The notes below the pieces were generated by a model, which had not been told where the DNA came from, searched no databases, and saw only the letters and a list, made by a program, of their open reading frames with translations. 64,000 bases of DNA from Nevskia sp. (GTDB lineage: Bacteria; Pseudomonadota; Gammaproteobacteria; Nevskiales; Nevskiaceae), in contig JALNYU010000003.1 in NCBI GenBank assembly GCA_023229645.1, positions 232,849 through 296,848 of the forward strand, given 5' to 3'. Positions 16,275-23,411 of this stretch are shown here, one piece after another; positions within the stretch are counted from its first letter, which is position 1; every line of letters begins with the position of its first letter. The translations under genes were made by a program, and so were the position numbers.

Positions 16275-17296
16275 ACGCTCTCCAGGGTATTTTGCTGACG
16301 AAGTAACAGAATCAAGAAAAACGGCGCGCCAAGCAATGCCGTTAGCGTACCGACCGGTAATTCGGCTGGCGCATTTAAGGTGCGGGCGGCGGTGTCGGCG
16401 AGCGTTAGCAGTGTTGCACCGAGCAGCGCCGAAGCCGGTAATAACAGGCGATGGCGAGGGCCGACGAGCAGCCGTATCGCGTGCGGGACGATCAAACCGA
16501 TGAAGCCGATGATGCCCGCCAGTGAAACCGCGCAGGCGGTGGCCAAGACCGCCAAAATCAGAATTCGGCGCTTCAGCGCTTCCACCGGTACGCCGAGGTA
16601 AAGCGCTTCTGACTCGCCGAGCAGCAGCGCATCGAGGCCACGCGCCTCGCGCGGCAGCCAGACGATTACCGCAACCAGCGCCGGCGCGACGACGGCGATT
16701 TCCTGCCAGCCAGCGCGCCCCAGATTACCAAACATCCAGAGCGTGAAGCTGCGCAGCGCGGTGTCGTCGGCGCGTACCGCAAGCAAGCCAACCGCTGCCG
16801 CGACGAAGGCGTTGACCGCGGCGCCAGCGAGCAGCAGCGTACTCATGCGAGTCTGGCCTTCCCAGCGCGTTAAACGTAAAACCAGCCAAGCGGTGCCGAG
16901 CCCGCCAGCAAACGCGGCGATCGGCAGTAAATAGGCGGTCAACGCGGGACTGCTGCCGATGAGTGTGAACACAATAGCTGCGGCCAACGCCGCGCCGGCA
17001 GCAACACCGATCAAGCTCGGTTCGGCTAACGGATTGCGGAACAAGGCTTGGGTTACAGCGCCTGATTCTGCCAGCGCTGCGCCGATCAAGAGCGCGAGCA
17101 CGACGCGCGGTAAGCGCAACTGCAACAGCGCCGTCGCGCCAATTTGTCCGGCGTCGCCAGCCGTAGAACCCGGGAATAGCGCGAGTAGTGCGGCGCTATC
17201 GACGCCAATCACGCCGCTGCTTAGCGCCAAAATGGCGGCGGCGGCGGCGCAAAATACCAGCACGGGCAGGAGCAAGCGGTTCATAACTAAGGGCAT
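16271..17296 (-). CDS. hmuU: FecCD-family permease (HmuU-like)
   Basis: An integral-membrane permease of the BtuC/FecCD fold with about ten membrane helices. Family motifs include LQLRLPRVVLALLIGAALAE, GAVTQALFRNPLAEPSLIGV, IIGFIGLIVPHAIRLLVGP and ELPVGTLTALLGAPFFLIL. It should form a homodimeric channel with the HmuV-like ATPase. The start MPLVMNRLL at 17296 is chosen because upstream in-frame codons run into the tRNA promoter; 17284 is an alternative. No periplasmic binding protein (HmuT) or TonB-dependent receptor is present nearby, which is unusual. Confidence 0.88.
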   Translation of the reverse strand: MPLVMNRLLLPVLVFCAAAAAILALSSGVIGVDSAALLALFPGSTAGDAGQIGATALLQLRLPRVVLALLIGAALAESGAVTQALFRNPLAEPSLIGVAAGAALAAAIVFTLIGSSPALTAYLLPIAAFAGGLGTAWLVLRLTRWEGQTRMSTLLLAGAAVNAFVAAAVGLLAVRADDTALRSFTLWMFGNLGRAGWQEIAVVAPALVAVIVWLPREARGLDALLLGESEALYLGVPVEALKRRILILAVLATACAVSLAGIIGFIGLIVPHAIRLLVGPRHRLLLPASALLGATLLTLADTAARTLNAPAELPVGTLTALLGAPFFLILLLRQQNTLESV

Positions 17297-17376
17297 TCGG
17301 GGTGAGCCGGCGGCTCCCGCTGTGGCGTAGAATAGTGCATTGGCCAATTAGGGCAGTCGGTTTGCCGTCGCGCTGA

Positions 17377-17382
17377 TATAAT
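17377..17382 (+). promoter_or_regulatory. Probable -10 box for tRNA-Leu
   Basis: A perfect TATAAT stands 54 bases before the tRNA start. The -35 region at the right spacing is poor. The sequence between is GC-rich, as is common for stable-RNA promoters. Confidence 0.45.
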
Positions 17383-17435
17383 CAGCAGCTGCACCTTCCG
17401 CCCGTTCCTGGGCGGTTCGACGCAAAGAGAGCAGG

Positions 17436-17520
17436 GCGAGAGTGGCGGAATTGGTAGACGCACTGGATTTAGGTTCCAGCGCCGCAAGGCGTGAGAGTTC
17501 GAGTCTCTCCTTTCGCACCA
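17436..17520 (+). tRNA. tRNA-Leu (anticodon TAG)
   Basis: An 85-base class II tRNA. Acceptor arms GCGAGAG and CTTTCGC pair, followed by ACCA encoded in the DNA. The anticodon stem CTGGA/TCCAG holds the loop TTTAGGT with anticodon TAG. A long variable arm (GCGCCGCAAGGCGT region) and the T-loop GTTCGAGTC are present. The gene stands alone between hmuU and tig. Confidence 0.96.
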
Positions 17521-17608
17521 TCTTTTATGAATGCCGAACAAGGGCGAATCAACAACGCCCTTCGTCAGTACACTGAAATAAATAACTAATTCCAGCAAAG
17601 AGATAATA

Positions 17609-18943
17609 ATGGAAGTGCAAGTCGAATCCGTCGGCGGTCTTTCGCGCCGGTTGCATGTCACAGTTCCGGCCGAGCGTCTTGAGCAGGAGTTCGGTCAGCG
17701 CCTAAAAACCTTTGCTGCGCGTGCGCGCATCCCAGGTTTCCGGCCGGGCAAAGCGCCGATGAAAGTCGTAGAAAAGCAATTCGGCGCCGATGCGCGGATG
17801 GACGCTGTTAGCGAAATCGTCCGCCAAACCTGGCCGGAAGCGTTGGCGCAGGTGCAAATCAACCCGGCTGGCACGCCGAATTTCGAAGTAACCTCGGAAG
17901 GCCCCGGCTTGCCGCTGGCGTATGTCGTTACGTTCGACGTTTATCCTGAAATTGTCCTCGGTGATTTGAAGGCGCTACAAGTTGTGCGCCCTGTTGTTGA
18001 GGTCACCGACGCTGACGTTGAACGCTTGATCGAAAATCTGCGCAAGGCACGGCGTACGCTGGTTCCGGTTGAGCGCGCAGTCCAGGCAGGCGACGTCGCG
18101 ACAATCGATTTCGACGGCAAGCTCGATGGCGAGGCCTTCCAGGGCGGACACGGCCAAGATGTCGTTATCGAAGTCGGCGAAGGTAAATTTTTGGCCGACC
18201 TCGAAAACGCTGTGATCGGCCACACCGCCGGTGAAACGTTTGAGGCCACGGTGAATTTCCCCGCGGACTACCGCAACGAAACCTTGGCCGGCAAGACAAC
18301 GCAATTCACGGTTACGGTTAAAGGCGTGCAAGAGCCGAAGTTGCCGGACATCGACACTGAATTTTTGCTGCTGCACGGCGTTGAAGATGGTGGCGTTGAA
18401 GCCTTAAACGCCAAGTGCCGCTTGGCGCTGGAAACCGAGCGCAATAAAGCCATTTTGGCACGCCAAAAGCGCGAAGTGATGGACCAATTGCTGGCGCTGC
18501 ACCCGATTGACGTTCCAGCCGGCCACGTTGCCGATGAAGTTGAACGGATGCGCGGCGAAACCGCCACACGCATGGGCGTGACGAGCAGCAGTTCGATCAA
18601 GCCGGAACAACTGCGCGCGATGTTGCCAGCGGAAATGTTTGAGCCGTCCGCCAAACGCCGTGTCGCACTCGGCTTGTTGATCGGCGAAGTCATCAAAAAT
18701 CGCGAAATTCAGCTGGATGCCGTGCGCGTTGATCGCTTGCTGGAAGAAATGGCGGCCGACTACGAACAGCCGGACGAACTCCGTCGTATGTATCGCGCGC
18801 GTCCGGATCTGCTGCAAGGTCTGCAGGCGGTGGCGATCGAAGAGCAGGTTGTCGAGAGCTTGTTGGCCGACGCTCAGATTTCGGATTTGGCGATGTCGCT
18901 CGAAGACCTGTTGAAATCTCAGAACCAGACCCCAGCAAGATAA
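17609..18943 (+). CDS. tig: Trigger factor, ribosome-bound chaperone
   Basis: A 444-residue trigger factor. The N-terminal ribosome-binding domain has the signature RIPGFRPGKAPMKVVEKQFG; the FKBP-type prolyl isomerase domain (about residues 150-245) has GDVATIDFDGKLDGEAFQGG and YRNETLAGKTTQFTVTVKGV; the C-terminal chaperone arms follow. It meets nascent chains at the exit tunnel. It heads the conserved tig-clpP-clpX-lon order, with a GAGATAATA sequence before the ATG. The length is slightly above the E. coli protein. Confidence 0.97.
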   Translation: MEVQVESVGGLSRRLHVTVPAERLEQEFGQRLKTFAARARIPGFRPGKAPMKVVEKQFGADARMDAVSEIVRQTWPEALAQVQINPAGTPNFEVTSEGPGLPLAYVVTFDVYPEIVLGDLKALQVVRPVVEVTDADVERLIENLRKARRTLVPVERAVQAGDVATIDFDGKLDGEAFQGGHGQDVVIEVGEGKFLADLENAVIGHTAGETFEATVNFPADYRNETLAGKTTQFTVTVKGVQEPKLPDIDTEFLLLHGVEDGGVEALNAKCRLALETERNKAILARQKREVMDQLLALHPIDVPAGHVADEVERMRGETATRMGVTSSSSIKPEQLRAMLPAEMFEPSAKRRVALGLLIGEVIKNREIQLDAVRVDRLLEEMAADYEQPDELRRMYRARPDLLQGLQAVAIEEQVVESLLADAQISDLAMSLEDLLKSQNQTPAR

Positions 18944-18959
18944 GACGACACGGCTGGGC

Positions 18960-18989
18960 CGACGAACGACAAAGGAACGTCGTTCGTCG
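18960..18989 (+). promoter_or_regulatory. Hairpin in the tig-clpP gap
   Basis: A perfect 11-bp stem: CGACGAACGAC (18960-18970) and GTCGTTCGTCG (18979-18989), around the loop AAAGGAAC. There is no T-run, so it is not a standard terminator. It lies 17 bases after tig and 38 bases before the clpP ATG, and could be an RNA processing or stability element in a shared transcript. Confidence 0.5.
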
Positions 18990-19027
18990 TGCGCCGAGTG
19001 CGTACATCCACATCAATTGGAATTGCA

Positions 19028-19660
19028 ATGACCGACATTCGCACACGTGCTTCAACCTTGGTCCCGATGGTCGTCGAGCAGACGGCCCGCGGCGAGCGCG
19101 CTTATGACATTTATTCGCGATTGTTGAAGGAGCGAGTGGTGTTTATCGTCGGCCCGATCGATGACTACATGGCGAATCTCGTCGTTGCCCAGCTGCTGTT
19201 CCTGGAATCCGAGAATCCGGACAAGGACATCCACCTGTACATCAACTCGCCGGGCGGCGTTATTACATCGGGCCTGTCGATTTTTGACACCATGCGGTTC
19301 ATTAAGCCGGACGTCAGTACGATGTGCATCGGCCAAGCGTGCAGCATGGGGTCGTTCTTACTGTCGGCGGGCACGAAAGGAAAGCGTTTTGCGTTGCCGC
19401 ATTCGCGAATCATGATCCACCAGCCGTCCGGCGGCGCCCAGGGGCAGGCGACGGATATCGAAATCCAGGCGCGGGAAATCCTTTATCTGCGTGGACTTCT
19501 GAACGGTTTATACGCCGAGCACACCGGGCAGCCGTTGGAAAAAATCGAACGCGATGTTGAGCGCGATTTCTTCATGAATTCGGCCACCGCCAAGGAATAT
19601 GGCTTGATTGATCAGATTATCGAGAAGCGTGTGATGCCGACGCAGGCGCCTAGCGCCTGA
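19028..19660 (+). CDS. clpP: ClpP protease subunit
   Basis: The proteolytic subunit of ClpXP/ClpAP, a self-compartmentalised serine protease in the cytoplasm. The start MTDIRTRASTLVPMVVEQT at 19028 gives 210 residues, typical for ClpP; an upstream GTG at 18989 would only add a non-conserved extension. The catalytic Ser106 lies in GQACSMGSFLL and His131 in IMIHQPSGG; the Asp follows in the ERDFFMNSATAKEYGLID region. YINSPGGVITSG is the oxyanion-loop signature. It is followed by clpX after 133 bases. Confidence 0.97.
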   Translation: MTDIRTRASTLVPMVVEQTARGERAYDIYSRLLKERVVFIVGPIDDYMANLVVAQLLFLESENPDKDIHLYINSPGGVITSGLSIFDTMRFIKPDVSTMCIGQACSMGSFLLSAGTKGKRFALPHSRIMIHQPSGGAQGQATDIEIQAREILYLRGLLNGLYAEHTGQPLEKIERDVERDFFMNSATAKEYGLIDQIIEKRVMPTQAPSA

Positions 19661-19737
19661 TCAAGCGTGCGGGTGTGCTACGGCGAATTCTTGGCGCCGA
19701 GCAGGCATAGCACGCCAGCATGGAACTTGCAGTCACT

Positions 19738-19765
19738 TTGTTGTCATGCGACTTGATGCTATAAC
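19738..19765 (+). promoter_or_regulatory. Candidate promoter for clpX
   Basis: TTGTTG (19738-19743) and TATAAC (19760-19765) are separated by 16 bases and lie about 30 bases before the clpX ATG. This suggests that clpX can be expressed apart from clpP. Assignment is by eye only. Confidence 0.4.
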
Positions 19766-19793
19766 GACAACAAGGTTATGAAAGAGGTTTGAA

Positions 19794-21071
19794 ATGCCTG
19801 ACAATGTCCGCAGCGGTGCCCAGGGTGGCCGTGTGCTCTACTGCTCTTTCTGCGGTAAGAGTGAGCATGAAGTGCGCAAGCTCATCGCCGGCCCTTCCGT
19901 TTATATCTGCGACGAATGCGTTGATCTTTGCAACGACATTATTCGCGAAGAAGTTCACGCCAAACCACAGGTTAAAGGCCTGCCGAAGCCGCATGAAATC
20001 CGTGCCGTGCTTGACGAATACGTCATCGGCCAGGATCAAGCGAAGAAAGTGTTGTCGGTAGCGGTTTATAACCATTACAAGCGTTTGTCGCAGAAAGGTT
20101 CGACTGACGGCGTTGAGCTGTCGAAGTCCAATATTCTGCTGATCGGCCCGACCGGGTCTGGTAAGACGTTGCTTGCTGAAACGCTGGCACGCTTGCTCGA
20201 TGTCCCGTTTGCGATCGCAGATGCGACCACGTTGACCGAAGCCGGCTATGTCGGCGAAGACGTCGAAAACATCATTCAGCGTTTGCTGCAGAAGTGCGAC
20301 TACGACGTTGAGAAAGCGCAGCGCGGCATCGTTTATATCGATGAAATCGATAAGATTTCACGTAAGAGCGAAAACCCAAGCATTACTCGCGACGTTTCTG
20401 GCGAAGGTGTTCAGCAGGCGCTGTTGAAGCTGATCGAAGGCACCATCGCTAGTGTGCCGCCGCAGGGTGGCCGTAAGCATCCGCAGCAAGAGTTCCTGCA
20501 GGTGAATACTGCGGGCATTCTGTTTATTTGCGGCGGTGCATTTGCTGGGTTAGATCGCGTTATTCAGAACCGCACCGAGAAGACCGGTATCGGTTTTGGC
20601 GCTGATGTTAAATCGCCGAAAGACAGTACGCAGATCAGCAAGATGCTGCTCGGCGTTGAGCCGGAAGATTTGATTCGTTACGGCTTGATCCCCGAATTCG
20701 TCGGCCGTCTGCCGGTGTTGGCGGTGCTCGAAGAGTTAGACGAACGCGCGCTGATCAAGATTCTGAAAGAGCCGAAGAATGCGTTGGTTAAGCAATTCGC
20801 GAAGCTGTTCCAGATGGAAGGTTGTCAGCTCGAATTCCGTGAGGATGCGTTGAATGCGATTGCGCGCAAAGCACGTGATCGCAAGACCGGCGCTCGCGGG
20901 CTGCGCACGATCCTTGAAAACATTCTGCTTGACGTGATGTACGATCTACCTTCGATGCAGAACGTTTCGAAGGTGGTTATCGATGAATCAGTTGCCAAGG
21001 GAGAGGCAAAACCTTTCGTTGTTTACGAGAATCTCGACGCGCCGCGGCGCGACGTTAAGAGCTCCGCGTAA
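19794..21071 (+). CDS. clpX: ClpX unfoldase of the ClpXP protease
   Basis: A 425-residue AAA+ unfoldase. The N-terminal C4 zinc domain is CSFCGKSEHEVRKLI plus ICDECVDLC; Walker A is GPTGSGKTLLAETLA; Walker B is GIVYIDEIDKI; sensor and pore-loop regions (GYVGEDVEN) are intact. The IGF-type loop that docks on ClpP is expected near residue 268 (here TGIGFGADV). It recognises tagged substrates, including ssrA-tagged peptides, and feeds them to ClpP. AAGAGG precedes the ATG. Confidence 0.98.
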   Translation: MPDNVRSGAQGGRVLYCSFCGKSEHEVRKLIAGPSVYICDECVDLCNDIIREEVHAKPQVKGLPKPHEIRAVLDEYVIGQDQAKKVLSVAVYNHYKRLSQKGSTDGVELSKSNILLIGPTGSGKTLLAETLARLLDVPFAIADATTLTEAGYVGEDVENIIQRLLQKCDYDVEKAQRGIVYIDEIDKISRKSENPSITRDVSGEGVQQALLKLIEGTIASVPPQGGRKHPQQEFLQVNTAGILFICGGAFAGLDRVIQNRTEKTGIGFGADVKSPKDSTQISKMLLGVEPEDLIRYGLIPEFVGRLPVLAVLEELDERALIKILKEPKNALVKQFAKLFQMEGCQLEFREDALNAIARKARDRKTGARGLRTILENILLDVMYDLPSMQNVSKVVIDESVAKGEAKPFVVYENLDAPRRDVKSSA

Positions 21072-21123
21072 GCAACATCAACCGGCATCAGCCACGAGTT
21101 GCGGAAATTTTTTCCGTAGGCTC

Positions 21124-22122
21124 GTGCGCTGGGCCGGGTTTGTTTTATTCGCTAGCGGATTTACCTTAGCCAACGCAAAAAGTCCGGCTATCGTTAACGT
21201 CCCTGCTTTGGCGGCTGCTCAGCGCCCAGATGCCGCGGTGACGGATGCCAGTTGCGCTGAGAGCCGCAGTCTCAATCCGTCTGGCGGACATATTCAGCTT
21301 GATTTCGAAGCTGGCGATTTTGCCGCAAGCCCAGCGCAAATTTGCGCCTGGGTTAATCGCGGTGCGCAGGCGGTTAGCCATTACTTCGGTCAGTTTCCAG
21401 TGCGCGATTTACGCATGGTCTTCCGCTCTGCGGATTCGTCGGTCGTTGAAACCGGTACCACCTACGGTGAATCGCGGTACGGCAAGCCATTAATTGTGAT
21501 TGTGCTGGGCCGCGGGGCAACTGAAGCCGTATTGGAGCGAGATTGGGTCATGGCGCATGAGCTGATCCATTTGGCTGTGCCGTCGCTGCCAGAGCGTAAC
21601 CATTGGTTGGAGGAGGGTGTTGCCACCTATGTCGAACCCATCGCGCGCGTGCAGCTCGGGCAACTGACTGCCGAGCGGGTTTGGGGCGATATGATTCATG
21701 GTTTGCCGCAGGGCTTGCCGAAGGCCGGCGACCGTGGCCTCGACCGTACGCCGACGTGGGGGCGAACCTACTGGGGCGGTGCGTTATTTTGCTTGCTTGC
21801 CGATGTCGAAATCCGCAATCGCACGCATAATCAGAAGAGTCTGCGCGACGCGCTGCGTGGTGTGCTGAAGGCCGGTGGCACGATCGAGCATGATTGGCCG
21901 ATCGAGCGAGTATTAGCGGCCGGTGATGCAGCGCTGGGCGAGCCCATCCTCACTGAGCTTTATCGCAAGATGGCAACCACGCCCGGTACTGCGGAGCTTG
22001 ACACGCTGTGGCAGCAGCTCGGCGTGAGCTTGGACGGCCGTACCGTTCGCTTCGTCGATCAAGCGCCACTGGCACCGATCCGCAATGGCATCACCGCCTC
22101 GGCGACTGGGCCTGCTGGCTAG
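21124..22122 (+). CDS. Secreted MA-type zinc metallopeptidase, uncharacterised
   Basis: With a GTG start at 21124 the product has a clean signal peptide (RWAGFVLFASGFTLANA) and 332 residues. The zinc motif HELIH is at residues 145-149 and a likely third ligand lies in WLEEGVATYVEP (Glu163/164), the pattern of the gluzincin 'peptidase MA' group. The open frame reaches back to an ATG at 20983 inside clpX, but that would bury the signal peptide. Substrate unknown. Its position between clpX and lon is unusual. It ends 35 bases before the MFS gene. Confidence 0.8.
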   Translation: MRWAGFVLFASGFTLANAKSPAIVNVPALAAAQRPDAAVTDASCAESRSLNPSGGHIQLDFEAGDFAASPAQICAWVNRGAQAVSHYFGQFPVRDLRMVFRSADSSVVETGTTYGESRYGKPLIVIVLGRGATEAVLERDWVMAHELIHLAVPSLPERNHWLEEGVATYVEPIARVQLGQLTAERVWGDMIHGLPQGLPKAGDRGLDRTPTWGRTYWGGALFCLLADVEIRNRTHNQKSLRDALRGVLKAGGTIEHDWPIERVLAAGDAALGEPILTELYRKMATTPGTAELDTLWQQLGVSLDGRTVRFVDQAPLAPIRNGITASATGPAG

Positions 22123-22156
22123 CGGGCTTTGGTGTCACTTAACTGAGTCGCAGGGT

Positions 22157-23338
22157 ATGAAGCATTCGCTACGCGCGTCGCGTTTGCCGCGGAGTGTGTT
22201 GGCGTTAGGGTTTGTCAGCCTATTCATGGACGCATCCTCGGAGATGGTCCACAGTTTGTTGCCGCTGTTTCTGGTTGGCACCCTGGGCGCGAGCGCATTC
22301 GCAGTCGGGCTGATTGACGGCTTGGCGGAAGCGGTCGTCTCAATGACCAAGCTTTTTTCCGGCGTAATCAGCGATTGGCTGGGGCGCCGTAAGCCTTTAT
22401 TGCTAATCGGCTATGGCTTGGCTGCCGTGTCAAAGCCGTTCTTTCCACTGGCAAACGGCGCACTGATGGTTCTGAGTGCGCGCGTACTAGATCGCTTCGG
22501 TAAGGGGATTCGGGGCGCACCGCGCGATGCATTGGTTGCCGACATCACGCCGCCCGCCTTGCGCGGCGCGGCCTACGGGCTGCGCCAGAGCATGGACACC
22601 GCCGGTGCGTTTATCGGGCCGACGTTGGCGATCGCACTCATGGCGCTCAGCGGCGGCGACATACGCTACGTGTTTTCATGGGCGGTGTTGCCGGCGGCTT
22701 TGTCGGTGCTGACGATATTATTTTTCGTCCGCGAGCCTAAGGTCGTAGTCGATCATCCGATTCGATCCTTTCCGCTCCAGCGCGCCGCAATGTCACGTTT
22801 GAGCACGCGTTTTTGGCTAATTGTTGTGGTTGGCAGCGTGCTGACGATGGCGCGCTTCAGCGAGGCATTTTTGTTGCTGCGTGGGCAGGGGGTTGGCCTA
22901 TCGGCGCAGTGGACGCCGTTGGTGCTGATCGTGATGAATGGCGTATACGCAGTTAGCGCCTATCCGTTCGGCATCGCGGCCGATCGCTATTCCCGTTTTC
23001 GCCTGCTGGCCTTAAGCGCCGCGATCTTGGTTCTGGCCGAAGGTGCGCTGTGCATCCCGAACCTTAGCGCCGTATTGTTGGGGGCGGGGCTTTGGGGGCT
23101 GCACCTGGGCGTAAGTCAAGGCCTATTGTCGGCTTTAATCGCAGATTCCTCACCGAACACGTTGCGCGGTACGGCTTTTGGTCTATATAACGTTATCAGC
23201 GGCGGCGTTGCCTTGTGCGCAAGTGTTGTTGCCGGCTTGTTATGGACGTTCGCGGGACCATGGCTTGCATATGGCTGCGGTGCCCTTTTTGCGCTGATTG
23301 GCGTTTTTGCCTGTCTATGGCTTGAAAAACTGCAATAG
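22157..23338 (+). CDS. MFS transporter
   Basis: A major facilitator superfamily protein of 393 residues with about twelve hydrophobic helices. The loop 2-3 motif is GVISDWLGRRKPLLLIGYG, and DRFGKGIRGAPRDALVADI is a well-known segment of a drug/unknown-substrate MFS group. A second-half equivalent is PFGIAADRYSRFRLL. The start MKHSLRASRLPRS at 22157 is preferred to an upstream frame opening at 22085 that overlaps the peptidase. Substrate unknown. Its 3' end contains the probable heat-shock promoter of lon. Confidence 0.85.
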   Translation: MKHSLRASRLPRSVLALGFVSLFMDASSEMVHSLLPLFLVGTLGASAFAVGLIDGLAEAVVSMTKLFSGVISDWLGRRKPLLLIGYGLAAVSKPFFPLANGALMVLSARVLDRFGKGIRGAPRDALVADITPPALRGAAYGLRQSMDTAGAFIGPTLAIALMALSGGDIRYVFSWAVLPAALSVLTILFFVREPKVVVDHPIRSFPLQRAAMSRLSTRFWLIVVVGSVLTMARFSEAFLLLRGQGVGLSAQWTPLVLIVMNGVYAVSAYPFGIAADRYSRFRLLALSAAILVLAEGALCIPNLSAVLLGAGLWGLHLGVSQGLLSALIADSSPNTLRGTAFGLYNVISGGVALCASVVAGLLWTFAGPWLAYGCGALFALIGVFACLWLEKLQ

Positions 23339-23349
23339 CGGACGCATTC
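23321..23349 (+). promoter_or_regulatory. Candidate sigma-32 heat-shock promoter of lon
   Basis: CTTGAAA (23321-23327) matches the sigma-32 -35 consensus exactly. After 15 bases comes CGCATTC (23343-23349), close to the -10 consensus CCCATNT. The site overlaps the end of the MFS gene and lies about 63 bases before the lon start. Control of lon by sigma-32 is well known in enteric bacteria; here it is inferred from sequence. Confidence 0.5.
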
Positions 23350-23411
23350 AGAAGGTATTGCATAATAAGCGTAACCGTTGTTGTTCATTTGCCCTTTAGA
23401 GGTTCGATCCC

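Noticed and set aside
17540..17562. AAGGGCG/CGCCCTT hairpin after tRNA-Leu as a terminator
   Set aside because: There is no T-run after the stem. It could be weak or unrelated, so not listed as a feature.
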